Source of the DNA: Prostheceraeus crozeri
Lineage: Eukaryota > Platyhelminthes > Polycladida > Euryleptidae
Direction: 5' to 3'
NCBI GenBank assembly: GCA_907163375.1
Contig: CAJQUW010001845.1
Coordinates: 124,001 to 188,000, forward strand
DNA length: 64,000 nt
Positions 21,201 to 36,200 of the stretch are shown piece by piece. A model generated the notes under the pieces. The model had not been told where the DNA came from. It made no database searches and saw only the letters and a program-made list of their open reading frames with translations. Position numbers and translations under genes: made by a program. Numbering within the stretch: the stretch's first letter is position 1; each line of letters opens with the position of its first letter.

Positions 21201-24200
21201 AAAGGGCTTTCTGATGGTAGAACCTCGCAAAATGATTAGATTGTTGGTCATTTCTGCTCGAAAAAATAGCTAAGATAGAGAAGGGTTGAACAAAGCAACT
21301 TGAAGATATTAATCTCTAGAACTTTACTCTTCATTGACTCAGTACTCACCTGTGATGTTCTGAAATCAGGTTGCGGCGAGGAAGATCGTAGAGAAATGTT
21401 CTCCTTTCTCAGGCCAATATTTTCCTCGCGAAGGTTCGTGATCCGTTCCTGTAGCTGTGAGATGGTTCGTGCGGCTGTAGAGGAGGATATTTGAGGATCT
21501 GGGGAATGAGATTTACGAACTGGAGATGTGGAGCGCGCTTTGCTCAATTCGATTTCCAATTTGTCCATCTCTCGACGTTTTTCAGACAGTTCACGCTCAC
21601 GACGCTTCAATGACTTCTTTGCATCACGCATCTTCCTGCAATGATAAATTCACGATGAATCTGCCCAGACTTTAGAGGAATATAGAGAGAATGGCATACT
21701 ATTTATCAGTGGCGGCGCGAGGAAGTTTCGTGCCCGGGACGGGTCATTTATCAGTGCCCCCTTCCCCAATGAACCCCATTCCCAGCCAATTCTAATAAAA
21801 TTATGAAGATTTATACACCGATTCTTTCCTTCTTAGGGGAACGTGTACCTACTATATTTAAGCTTATAAATTAATTCATAAACAGTCATATTTTGAGATT
21901 TAAATCATTAAAATGTAAAATGAACAACCTCTTAATCACTCGCTGTGACATTAGCCTAATTATGAAACTGGTAAAGTACATGTACTAATATCAAAAGCAA
22001 AATCAGAATATTACCAGAGAATATATTCGAGAGAAAACGGTATGTTCATTACGTAGACCAACGCACAGTACGATAAGGCTAAATCTGAACTCTGCGCGCC
22101 TTGCATTTAGCAAAAACATCAATGCATTCATCAATTTCACAATTATTCAAACGAAGACGTTCAATAGAAATAAGAGACAAATTATCCCCGAGCGAGCCTC
22201 TGACCGTGCCCCTTGAATCTCGGTGCCCGGGGCGGACCGCCCCCCCCGCCCCCCTAGCGCCGCCACTGCTATTCATCAAATCCGTCTCAGGAAATGGATT
22301 TCTCACCTCTCCAGATACCTTCTTTCATATGTATGGCTAGCTGCTGTTATCATTCTGCTGTCAAATATCTAAATCTAGCTTGCAGTTTCATTTTTCGGTA
22401 TGCTTCCTCATGTTTGGAGAGGCCTTCCTCATCGCTCATTCGATTTGGTCGGCCTGCCCCGCCATGTGATACAGGTTCGAAACATTTCTTTATGCAATCA
22501 CATGGTTCTCTCTGATGACTCCTTACACAGCTATGTAATCGAAAGTTTCTTCAGTTTGTGAATATCTTCACTTATAAATTTGGTTAGCATTTCGTCATAC
22601 TCTCGCCAAGCTCTCTCGTCTATAAAATTGAATTATTAGTTTTTATTTATTTTACCCTTCTCTCTAAATTTTGGTTCCGCTAGCCTACTGTACATCAGGC
22701 TGAATGCTTTTCTTCACGAGACAGTTGCGTTTATCACACTCACATTCTTTGGTGGAAATCCTTCTATCTTAAGTCGTCGAGCGAAAATTTTTAAGTGATG
22801 TTAATAAAAGTGAGTCTGCCGAAGAAATATCACTTGGCCACTCTGGGTTCTCTCTGGCCAATGATTGCCACTTAGGCGGTTTTCATCATTAAACTGAGGC
22901 ATGCCTTAGAGTAAGTTTAATTAAATAATCAATCAATTGATTTTATGAGTCAGTAAGTAATTTGCGGTCAGAAACATCCTTTTATTTTGACTGACGCATG
23001 CACCACTGATTTGAGTTCAGAACTATTCATAATCGAAAATTTCTATTTTGTTATGATAATTATAATTGGAGTCTGTAGTAGCTCAAATGAAATTAGGAAT
23101 CAGATAACTACCTTGGAATAAACATTGGAACAACATCATATCATTGGACGATAAATTTCTAAATAGTTAAGAAAGTGAAAAAATGTGAAGCGTATTCACA
23201 TGTATTTGCTAAGTGTAATATTTCTATGGTTCTCTGCATGCACGATGATTGTTTTCTGGATGTTATTTAATTGTTTCTAAAAATGCGTACATGAAAGGTA
23301 GTTGAACAACAACACCTTGATAAGAAGTAAACAAATTACAAAATTCCTTAAATAACCACACCTAACAACTACTCCAGAAGAAAAATTCATTAAAATGATG
23401 CTCTTAAACACCTGGATACTTCAGATACTCTCTTTATTCTACAAGATGATTTAAAAATCGATGATAATGAATGTGAGTGAATTGATTTCTTACCGTTCAA
23501 ATTCGTGGTTGAATTCTTCTTGAAGTTTCGTAGCCAGTTGCTCAGCAGTTGACGTTTTCCAATCTTGCATATTCTGTCGCAGTTGACGAAGTTCCGAATC
23601 TTTTTGAATAATTAATTGCTCGAAGGTTCGAGAAGAAGAATCTTGAGCCATTTTTAACTGTTGATGAATTAAACGCTTGATAAAACAAATATCCAAGGTG
23701 CTAAATGAGTATAAGAATAAGTTACATATTGCGATAAAATAGCATCCATTCTCTATGTGATTAGTTGCATCAGATGTTATCTAATAATTGTATCGATTAA
23801 TTTGTTTGTCTTCGAAGGATATGTCTTCGGAATTCGAACAGACCTGAGCGGCTCTGTCAATCCAGTTCAGGGATGGGCCGCCATGTTTGGATCTGTGACA
23901 CATTTTGTCACATTCTGATATTCGAGATTTGTCACATTTTGTCGCCTACCGATGGGCGAAAATGTCACATTTTGTCACATGCTCATTGACATGAAAGTCA
24001 CATTTTGTCACATGTTGATGAAAACAGACGGCCAAAATTTGACACATGTCGGTGCGCAGAAGATTGGCAGTTATCAATTTTGCCTTAAAGGCTGATTTTT
24101 TCAGTTGACGTAATATTCATATTATATATCAAATGAGGTTATAACGGGACAAAATCGAGAAAACATTATTTATATAGCTCATAGCACATAGCACAGTGGC

Positions 24201-27200
24201 TAAGTGCTTGGACTACCGATCTTTCTGTCCAGAGGTTGAGCCCCGAATGTGTCATTGGAAGAAGTGAGGAAGGGCATCCGGACTAAAAGATCACAAGTCT
24301 CTTGATTAAAGTCTGATTTATGTCAGCACCGTCCAAGCCCTCAGTATGGGGTAGTAGCGACGTTAAACCATCATTTCATTTCCAAAGACAATTGCCACTG
24401 AAGGTGTACAACATTTACCCCGAGATTTGGGGGTAATAACGAAATAGACCATGGGTAAAACCGGGACACATTTCATTTGATTGAACCCTTTCGCGACCGA
24501 AATTAAAATTCATTATATTGCCCGAAGTCACCATGACGTGCTTTGCACGCACAAACTAAATATGCTCTAACTATGTCATCCCAATCGTGGTGACTTTGCA
24601 CCATTCATGTATGGCGTGCTCTGCACGCATTGGTCGCGAAAGGGTTGAGTGAAAAATTGCACTCAAACCTTGTAGGCTATTAAAATTGATTATTTTTATA
24701 GTCTCGAATTCATTTATGATTCATTACTTATGGCAAATATGATTGCATAACAAACACGTACTCGGAAGATGTTTCACAATGTGAATTCACAGTCCATCTT
24801 ATTTCACAGAAAAGAGGAAAACTTCGTTTTGAGTGAATAAATGCCACTCAGTTTTATAGCGTACTGTTACTTTTGTTCTGTATTCAGATCAGCGGTAAAT
24901 ATAAATACATTCGCGCACATATAAATACATTCAGAATATTTTCCCGTGACTTTGTCACATTTTGTCACACAAACAGCAAAAAACACACATTTTGTCACAT
25001 TCTATTTTGAGATGAAAAATTGTCACATATTGTCACATCGGCCCACCCCTGACAGTTATAATCAGGAGCACGTCTGGTTCGAATGCCTTGATATCAACGC
25101 AGCAATTACATCCGGAAAATATTCAAGAAAGGAAGTAGCAATGCAGCGCCAATGAATTTTCTCGGATTTTTGAGTGATAACTTAACAAACTACTGAAATA
25201 CACTGAGTCAGTTCAAATATCATTAAATGCACAAAGACTCTACGTGACGTGTTACTTATTCATTGATCATTATTGCCTTGACAACTGATGTGTGGTGGTG
25301 AGGGCTTGATCCTGCCAATTGACAGAGTCGCGTAAGTGGCTCGTAGCTCAGTTAATTAGAGCACAGGTCTAGTTAACCTTGGTCGTAGGTTTGAATCCTA
25401 CCAGTAGCACATCTTTTGAATGGGAATTTGATCTATCGTTTACTTAATTTCATTGTTGTTAGTTGACTAGGTAATAAGAACATAATTCTTTGAGACATGA
25501 CTTTGACTTCGAAATCTAAGTTCGGATTCGGGTTCTATCTCTAGGCCATGTAATTTTACCATCGCGTCTCGGAGACCACCCAAAATAATTCCGTTCAGGA
25601 AAACGTACAATCTGAAGCATAACTGCTGAAGGAAGGGGAATAATGCCAACAGGGACAACAGTCAGATACTAGACAGTGAGTAGACATATTTAATTTTTTT
25701 AATTAAAAATATTTGTGGATTTTTTTCGAACAAATAGATGACACTATCTGAGATCATGTCATTAATTAATCCGTTCAGTTTTCATCTCACCTCAACTCTG
25801 TGACTCTCAATCAATTTCTCCTTCAAATCTTCCAAATCTCTGGCTTTGCCATCATTGATAGTTTTGATGGTTTCGTTCTTGGAAGCCAGTATCTCCGTCA
25901 GTTTCCGTTTCTCAATCTCCAGACGTGAATGCATTTGTGATACATCAGCAACAGCCTCTTTGATGCAGGATTCAAGCAAATGCAGACAACCTTTCATATC
26001 TGAGGGAACAGGGGGAAGTCCACTGAAATGGAAGAGACTGAGTGAATAATGACTGAATCTCAGAAAGGGGTCTGCAGCAGTTCAGATAGATCGCTATAGA
26101 AATTGCAATGATCAGTACATCAAATTTCTTACCGCTGAGATGACGCCAAGGTTGGCTGCAGGGCTCGAACAAGTCGCAAACATTCATCATACACCGTTGA
26201 TATAACGAGACGTTCTGATTGGCTGAGCTCGTCCAGGACGTGACGCTGTCTGTCCAATTCAGAACGGAGATCTTCACCAGCTGTGAGATGACTTTTGAGG
26301 ACCCGCTCTTTCTGCAAACATAGCGATGACGATTCCAGACAGAGATTCTAATTCTAGTTTATCAGTAATTCAAAAAATCTACATTATTTTGAATATGTTA
26401 ATGAACATAAATGCATTAAAGTACGACGTACTACAGAACTGATCATAAAAACGGACCACCTCCATTTTGCTGAAATTCAACCGATTCTCATGCCTTCCAG
26501 TCTCATCGCACAACAGCGTGCCATGCATCATTCGAGAACTTGCATTCTCAGCTTCAAAATGAGATATGATAGACCTGTATCCGTCATTGTATTTGCTGAG
26601 CAGTGCTCAGAATGTGAAAATCACTCAATTTACAAATTGCAATTTTTCAATACCACCGATTTTGATGACCGGTATGTCATAAGAGAGCTCAGAAAATGCT
26701 CTTTCTCCCTATGGCTGATTCATTATAACACTCACATGTCTTCCTATTATGTGTATTCCTTGCAATGTTCTTCCGTTATATTACATCTAGACAGCACTTG
26801 CTGCGCTCAATATATGCTATGTTCTGGTACGGAGTACGAGTGAAGCAACTATTAATCATCGCCCTTAAACAACGTTCATTAAATGACGTCCTCAGGGACA
26901 TCAGTGGAACTCAAGCAGCCTCCGGCTTGTGAGTAAAACAACCCTCTGACTCGGTCTGAAAGGTCGGGCGAGCTTCAACGCCTGCCTCAACACACCATGC
27001 AGGTCCCTGCAGACCAACAGGATCATGAAAGACGACAAAACATGCAAATCACAACGATGTGTTCACTAACCTCGTTTATCCGTCCCTCATATTGGGTTGC
27101 AGTATCTTCAAGTTCTCTTGTCAATCTTGAGATAGTAGCACTCTGATCGTCGATTATAGAACCAAGACGATTTCGCTCCCTATCCATGTCCTGGAATGAC

Positions 27201-30200
27201 GCGGAATTGAAGATAAAACACATTGAAGGAAACAGACCTGAGAGCTTGGTTAAATTGGTCATGAAACTCGATCATTGTTAAACTGTCACGGGGAAAGGCT
27301 CAAATCAAAATATTAATAACAGAGACGTTCTCAGCATCATCTAAAGCCAATGTTTCTGTTGAAATTTTAGCCGGAAACTCATTAACTTCTGACAGTTAGT
27401 GAAGGTCTCAAGCTGTCGGAGGCTATCGAAATTCCGACACAAACAAATGATAGATGTTGCTGGGGACGTTTTATAAGACCAATTTCACACGCCCTAAGAT
27501 CCTTCTGTTATTTGATTCAGCACTCACCTCACGAGCGGAGCGCAGAGCGTTCTCCTGATGTTTGGTCTTCTCACGCTGTCGTTCCAGCTTGCTCTTCAGA
27601 CTATCTTGCACACGATTCGACTCCTCTTTCAATGCTGTAAGGTCAGATTTCAGCTGCTCATCGGACTGACGCTGCCAAACATCACGCTCCTGTGTCAGAG
27701 TGTCTCGAAGACGTTCTCGCATCTCAATCTGATGCTCTTCTTGCGCCAATTCCATTTCATGAGATTTCTGTTGAACCAATCTCGTCAACGCGTCACATTC
27801 TTCCGTCTTGCGCTACAAAAGTCGAAGTTATTTCAATGATTGAAGAGTGAGATGCATGAATATTTTCACACAAATCTCTGAGAAAGTTGATCACATTGTC
27901 ATAGGAAGAAAAATGCTTTTTTGAAAGCGGGCACTGTCTACCTCTCATCCAGTACGTAAAAGGATCTAAATGTCACAGATAATTGTAGGTTTTGAACAAC
28001 AATTCATCACTGTCGTCCGTGGATATTTGATATATTTGCTATCCATTTTAGCACTGATAAATGAACACTGTTCAAAAATATTATCCGGTCCTAATGTTGA
28101 GCTCATGTGAGTTTGAAATTTGAGACATTTCCTCAGAAAGAATTATATGAATCAGTTGGTGAAAATGAAATATTTTTAGCTATCAGAGAACTTTTGCATC
28201 GGTATAAAATCATTCAGATTCCGTAATCAAGGGCTACAAAGTCATTGAAAATAAGAATGCATGTTTTCAGATTTCAGGAGCCATAGCTCATTGAATTCAG
28301 CTTGTTTGAATACTGAATGTGGAAGACGAGTTAAATACCAGTCAGTATCCAACACACGTCAACATTTCGTGATAAAACTGAGACAGGAAACCCTCAAATT
28401 GCAGGCTTAAACCTACTATCTGAAAATCTTACATTTCGAAAGAGTATATTCATTTCCGCTTGAGAGCATGTTCTTTATTCGTCTCAATTGATACCTGCCC
28501 GTAGACCAACTCATCGGATGGCTTGGCAACTGTCGGAAATTGGTGAAGAATTTCTCCTTCATAAATGTGTTCTAATGTGCGCGACATTATTCAATTCGAT
28601 CGCAAAATTAAGGAAATCTCTGACAAAAATTCACTTACGAAAATTTGTCTTTGATTGTATTATAAACTTTCTTGCATTGGAATTCTATTTCAGATTGCAT
28701 ACTATTTGCATAAATGATCTTTTTCGATTGTTTATAGATTAAGAATATCCAAAAGAAAACCTAAAAGAAGGGACATGGCAATCCTCCTTGCCGATCTGTA
28801 CTTTGACTGAGATGTCTGCGGAGTTGTAGAGACCACGTGGATGATGTGAATTCCATTTGAAATAAAAAATTTAATGGAAAACTGTTCGTCATAGTCTGCT
28901 CTTATTAGAGCATTAAGCAGATTTGAATTTTTATTTTCTGTGAAACACTTGCACAGGTAGACTGCCTATATTTATTTACCAAAGTGCTGTGTACATGTAA
29001 TTCACACATTTGGGTGCCTTTCACTTGTTCCTTTATAACCGATATCTGCAAGTTCTTGTGGTTGTGATTGTTCAAATTTCCATTGAAATATCTAATTTTA
29101 AAACGTCTTACTTACACGTACGGTCAAACAAAGAAGTCTTGAATTTCACTAATTTATTCAGTTTTGAATAAATTATTTTTGATGCAAATTAATTTAAATT
29201 TGATGCTGCTCTGCAGAAATGCTGATCCATGTGAGTAATATCCATGGGAATATTGAAGTCTACTCTCTAATCTCCTGTCAGAGCGATGAGTGGATGTTTA
29301 ACAATCAGCTGTTGAGCTGAAGTACATTTTGTCATTATCCGTGTGCATTGTACACCATGAAGAATGACACTGAAGGTCAGTCGGCATGTATAATAAAGGA
29401 AAGAACGACATGTAATGTCTACCAAATACTACTATAAAGCACGCACAGGCGGGTTATCAAGAACCTGATGAGCGACAACAATCCAACTGAATGGTAACAT
29501 GAACGAAATCAAGCAGTTCATTATCCTTCTGGTATCTAACATTCATGGCAGGAGGAAGTGCAAGTTTGTTCCGATACGTCTGCTTAGGAGACTCTGAGAA
29601 GATGCCTTTTAAAGTTAGCTACCAATCACGATGAAAAGTATCATTTCACAAAAGTTGATGATCATCGGTTTTACTGTGATTTGAAACATTTTCTCTTCAA
29701 TACGATAAGAGACATCTCCGACCCTTTCTACACCCTTAAAACATTCAGAATAGCAATCTTATGATCATTATTGCTCTCATAATCAAGTTGCAATAATCAT
29801 TATATTAAGCAGTTTCAACTCATTCCCTTTAAGTAGTGATTCGGAATGATAGATGATACGCCTGTAATAAAGGAAATCTTGACATGCGCACGACGATAGT
29901 TTGATATCGTTACGAACATTTTTCAACACGCCTGATGTTGTTTCTCAATGAGGTTCTCTTTGGATAATCTGGTGATACGTGTACATGATTATTTATAATC
30001 GTTCCCTTAGACGAGGTGAAAGAAAATGTCATGCATACATCTTGTACAACATATGTGAAAAGAAATGATTTGTTTGAGTTACATAGAGTAGGTATATTAG
30101 GTAGAGTACAAACTCAGAATTAATTACATCCCCTTTGTGTATACAGTTTCGATTTTATTAACTGACCTCGAATGAGACCCAGCACCACGTGTGAGATTTG

Positions 30201-33200
30201 CAAAGTTTGGCACTTTTGGACTTGGAGAAACACGGATTTGAATGATCATGATATCAAAAGCAGAAGGAATAATAGCATTTTACAAATCTTCCGTGTCGTG
30301 TCAACCTTGGAGAGGTAATATAGTTTGTTAAAGACAATTCGATGAGTAGCTATCACTTTAATGCTTAGCCCTATCAATAAGAACATTTTCTTGAGCTTGA
30401 TCACATCACAAGCTATCTGCCACTAAATCATAGACAGTGATCACAATTAACCTTAAAAGATGTAAATGGGTGCAAATTACTGTTCAGATTTGAGTGAATC
30501 ATAGAATCATGCCGATGAAAATGAAACCAAAACTTGAAATTTCAAGCAAGAAAGAACGTTTTCATGAAGGACTCGCATTATAATGCAGTTCATAAAATTC
30601 CTTGGACAATCAGCTTAATTCGCGATTAATTAAGATGCCTGTTAGCAAAAATTCATTCCTCTTGATATCCAACCTGTTTCATACTACTTATAAAGTGGCT
30701 TTATCTAGGTAGCATGTAAACATAGGAATAATTTGAAAAAAATAAGATTTTTAAAAACTGCTCAAATAATTTTTTTGGATCGCAGAAACTTAATCTCCGC
30801 CAAAAACTGAATCTTTACATATAAAAATTTTCACTGTATACAGATACTTTTTTGAGTCGACACTCTGTCTACATACTTACTCTATGTTTTTAGTGTAATA
30901 AATAAAAAAGAGCTGACATCAACAATTACTTGACATTTTGAATACAAAATCAATAATCAGACACTAAAATGTCTCAATTGAGCATGATAAAGAAATCCAC
31001 ATATCAGAAACGTGTATTAGTTGCCGGAAACTTGAAAAACAATTATGAAAGTGAAATTCAAAATGAGATGAATAATGACAAAAGCAAAATGAGGTAACTT
31101 ACAGAATCACAATCTCATGACAATTAAGTGAAGGTAAGGTAGCATAGTACACCTCTAACCTACTGCAAAACTTCGCGTCTGCCGGATCAGATCATTTGCT
31201 TTTCAGAAATAGAGAGGATAACAAAATTCTATGTATTTCCAGTGGTAAAATTGTGACATTTAAGGGGTTGACTCCATTTTTTCGAATTTTTGCTCATAAA
31301 AGTTACACAAATTGGTATTTTGTTGAACTGGTTATTATAGAAATCATCTACAGATCATGATCTTTCAAATGAGCTATCATTCAGTGACAGAGGATGAAGT
31401 AAAGTGTACAAACAGACACTTTTCGTTAAAGTATATCAACAATTTTCCTGAAATATCTATGTTAAAATTTGCAGTTACACCAACGAAAAGTGTCTGTTTG
31501 TACACTTTACTTTATCCTCTGTCACTGAATGATAACTCATTTGAAAGATCATGATCTGTAGATGATTTCTATAATAACCAATTCAACAAAATACCAATTT
31601 GTGTAACTTTTATGAGCAAAAATTCGAAAAAATGGAGTCAACACCTTAAATGTCACAATTTTATCACTGGAAATACTGGAATCACTGGATTGTGTTATCC
31701 TCTCTATTTCTGAAAAGCAAATGATCTGATCCGGCAGACGCGAAGTTTTGCAGTAGGTTAGAGGTGTACTATGCTATGTGAAAGTTTTATGTACTACCTC
31801 GTTCCCTGCACAACTTCACGCTAGCTCCCGGACTATAGAGACATGGTGTCATTTGTAATATCATACACCAACTTTGTTTTGCAAAGCAAATGCAATGGGT
31901 TGATAAAAATGGCATTGACAGATCAGTTTGTGATTTCAGAATTAATAAAGTAGTTGCTGCTAGATTCACTTCATGTACATGCAAGTTGTTATTGCATCTT
32001 TTTTCCAATGAAATGGGACATACATTGATAATCATCAACTGGTTTCATTATCAGTCGCATGTCAATTTTGATGGGAGGAGGAATATGCTTCTGCATGGAT
32101 AAAAGTGAATAAAATAGACTACAACGGACGCATTACATTCAGCTCTGGTACTTGCTTCCCCGCATTTTCGTCCTGTCCACGCTGAACGGGGTCAAAATCC
32201 AGTCTGGTAGATGTGACTCAATCTCAGCCGATTCAAAAGCACGGCGTGTGTCCAAGTTCTTAATCTGTACATAGATAATGATTGAAGGCTCAGAAAAATT
32301 CGTGCGGATAAAAAATCGCACAGTCACGGTCATTTCGTGAAAGCCGCAACTTCATCCGCTCAATTCTGTATCTTCATTATGATGAATTACGAATGCTGCT
32401 CCATAAAGAATGCTCCTAAACTTATCCATTGCTTCCTGCTTGCCTGTGAGTGAAATGTAACTTCACTGTAGACATACACCATAAATAAGTCTATGAAATT
32501 GACATGAATTAATGGATTGAGCGACATATGATAGTGATAGCGTGTGAGAGGATATCGTTGCTAAAATAAGAGTTCCCTCAGGAATTATCTCGGAAAGTTG
32601 ATCCCCTGATCACAATAGCCACACCCATCGACTAACTTTGTCCACCTACCTCAATATTCTCTCTTAATAGAGAGATTTCCTGACGAAAGTTGTCCTGAGT
32701 TGATCGTAGTTCAGTATCATGCGCGGATTCAAGCCGACAACGAAGATTTTCCACGTCTTTCAACCGCTTATCCGTCAGTTCTTCTTGAAGACGCCGCAGC
32801 TTTCTCTCCTGAAGAGCAATACAGTCGAATCTTTATTGTATCACAGAATTTAGTAAAAGACATTCTAACATTTCAAGCAGAATACACTTTAGCTGCTGGA
32901 CATGTCCTAGCTTTTAATAACAAGTCTTGAACAGAAATAGATTCTGCTAAGGGGGGAAATGTCTGAATTTCTACCAGAGTTTGACGTTATTTGAATGTTA
33001 AACATGGATAAGGTGTACAGTGCACGACAGCAAGTTGGAAACTTGGCATAAATCTACGAACACGTACATTTTTCAACACCTTCTAAATTTTTTTGCTATT
33101 AAGAAATATCGACAAATTTATAATCATCTGAAAGAGAATTTTCGGATCTATCATTTGAATGTTGTTGAATTAATTGTTTTTGAAATTGGTGGTTCCTAGA

Positions 33201-36200
33201 GGCCCATAAACCCGAAAGCCCCAAATTTTCTTTGACTTGTTTTGACAAGCACATAAATCAATTTGAAACATTCTCCTTGTGATGTTCAAAACCGTCACAA
33301 AATAGGCTTTCGGAAAATATATAGTTTGAAAGTGTTTTCTCGAAGTTTATAGGCGATATTTTGAAAGTAGTATAGATAGAAAATGTGGCGATTTTTTCAT
33401 TTTCAGAATGTGTTGCGATAATAACAGAAATAACGCTTTTTACTGACTGGTGGCATTTATTTTCCTCAAAACTAGTGTTTTCTGCTTTTGTTGGGTAAAT
33501 TTAAGGCCCTTCGAAGAAATATTCTGAAAATGAAAAAATCGCCACATTATCTATCTATACTATTTTCAAAATATTGCCTATAAACTTCGACAAAACACTT
33601 TCAAACTATATATTTTATGAAAGCCTATTTTGTGACGGTTTTGAATATCACAAGGAGAATGTTTCAAATTGATTTATGTGCTTGTCAAAACAAGTCAAAG
33701 AAAATCTGGGGCTTTCGGGTTTATGGGCCTCTAGGAACCACCAATTTCAAAAACAATTAATTCAACAACATTCAAATGATAGATCCGAAAACTCTCTTTC
33801 AGATGATTATAAATTTGTCGATATTTCCTAGTAGCAAACAATTTTTATGTGTTGGAAAAAATACGTGTCGGTAGATTTATGCTAAGTTTCCAACTTGCTG
33901 TCGCGCACTGTATATAGAAACACATGTCGACTCAACAACAACGCAAGAACTACGCCCTCACATGTCGAACAGATGGAAAGATGCCTCCATTTCAAGAGCA
34001 ATATCATCAGAATGTCACAGCTTCTCTTTATTCATTAACATCTAGAATGACTTGCTAAGGAGATTTTGGACAGCTCCTTATATTCTCCTCACTGTATTGC
34101 CACGTTTAAGGAGAATTGATCAAATCACAGTTCATTTGATGAATTTTGAATAGAGAAGAGAAAAGAGAAAAATTATATATTTGTCGTAATGAAAATCAAA
34201 AATTACAGAGACATTTCTGAAAAAACAGTTATTTGCAAGTAAGGTCAGAGAGACCATTAATGACCAGAGAGCTTAAAACGACGAAGCTATTTTGCCGGCG
34301 ATTAGTAGTGCACATTGGGACCAAAACATGTTTTCGTATAGATTTAGGAATAATGTAACACAACGGATGTCCGGGCTGCAAGCACTTGTTGTAGAAGCTT
34401 TTAAAAGTCGCCAGTCTAATTGCATGAAATCTTGTCATGTCATTGCCACAAGAACATTGTGCAGGGCAAATCAGTCGCCTTCCTCGTTTATACAAACTGT
34501 TGATAATATGATTAATTTCATAACTGAAACCACCAAATAACTGAGTACAATACATGATTAAATTTTCTATTAACATGTGGAAAGTCAACCACAATTCGTC
34601 ATGTTGTAGAGCATCCTTTAAGATTTTCAACAAATATAGACGTTTTGAGCATCTTTTTAGCAATAAACTGAAATGGGAATCCCATTTTAAAGTTTCTATA
34701 AACAATGATAATAATGACAGGGTTTTTTAAGGAAAATTCTAGAGACCTTGTAGGAACCCGAAAATATTTCATAGTAAATGCTATAATTAGATATCCTTTC
34801 TACATGACATTGGTGGCAAAATGTTAAGTTTTCACATCCTGGAGGGTTGTGATCTATGTACAAGTAAAGTTAAGTACATCTATGGTATAGCACATGTAAT
34901 ATTATATGCTAGTTACGTAGTGCTATTCCTTGAAATCTTTCAAATCTCTCCTTAACATGCCTTAGAATGTAGGCTTATACCTACGTACATGACATACCGT
35001 ACAATCAGAGCTCAACATAATCAGAACATAATTATTTATTCTCTGATTCTAGGGACCCGAATCGGGTCCCTAAAGCGCCTTAAAAACCCCTGATAATGAT
35101 AATGAATATAATCACAAATTACAGTCAAAGCTCGTTAATTAAGACCATAAATGCCAGGTTTTCAATGTCTTAATTATTGATAGTCTTAGTTAAATAGCAA
35201 CTTACACTGTCTATGTGCCAAAGATACAAAGAATGCCACAGCCGTGTGATCTTAATTTGCCGAAAACTTCATTATCCGTGTCAGAATGAACGATTGCAAC
35301 TATAAATGAATACCAGGAGCATCTCCGATAGAATAATTTTATTCATATGAAGTGCTACTGTTGATCTCTTGAGCGAAGCGAAGTAAAATTAACATTGCAT
35401 AACATATTAACTCTACATTGCATCCATGCGTTGAGGAGAGCGTTCTTCTTTAATTTATTGCATGTTCTAAATTCAGAATGCGAGGAGAGCGCCAAGTCCT
35501 GAGCTATTTAACTCCAACAGTTTCAAGCTGATTCGAAAACTTGCTTACGATTCATACTAACTGCCTATCGAAATATAGGGTGGGCCGTAAAGGACCGATG
35601 AATTCTCTGTAGTAAAAGAAAATATGCTTAGAAGAGTTAGACGGTGCTTATGTGTACCGTAATTTAGCTTCCTTCCATTGACTAATTGAATGAATAGTAT
35701 CTGATGTGTTTCATGACACATGCGTGCAGATTAATTAGGTGATTTTCGCTCAAGTGTTTGCTTATGCGTTCGTCTTTATTTCGTTCATTATCACGAATGA
35801 TGGCACATCAGTTGGATGCACAACAGCGAATATTCTGTATTAAGCGATATTATTCTACAAACAATATCTCTTCCGTTTGTCAAACTTTTCAGGAAGAACA
35901 TGGAAACACTATTAGATGGAATACGGTTAAGAACCTTATCGAAAAATTTGAGGAAACGGGTAGCGTTCTTGATAAGAAAAGTTCCGGTCGTCCGAAATCA
36001 GTGAATACTGGTGTTACTGGTGAAACATATCTTCACATGCTTGAGACTTTTGCATTACCGACACTTAATGAAATGGGATTGCTCGACGGCGATATCTGGT
36101 GTCAGCAAGATGGAGCTCCACCGCATTATGCTCGAAATGTAAGAGATCGTCTGAATGCCGTTTTTCCAGACAGATGAATGGCCTCCTCGTAGCCCAGACC

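Larger units (their letters stand above)
23868..25051. mobile_element. hAT-like element built of TGTCACATTTTG repeats, with nested insertions
   Basis: Ends CAGGGATGGGCCG (left) and the inverse of CAGGGGTGGGCCG (right). Both ends continue into many short copies of CACATTTTGTCACA, in direct and inverted order (23898-24050 and 24950-25036). A SINE (24180-24386) and a 161-bp miniature element (24485-24645) sit inside. A clean 8-bp flanking duplication is not visible: ATCCAGTT on the left against ACAGTTAT on the right. Confidence 0.65.

Noticed and set aside
22294-22515. 73-codon plus-strand frame beside the hAT-like element
   Set aside because: No domain or splice support; antisense to the intron of the coiled-coil gene.
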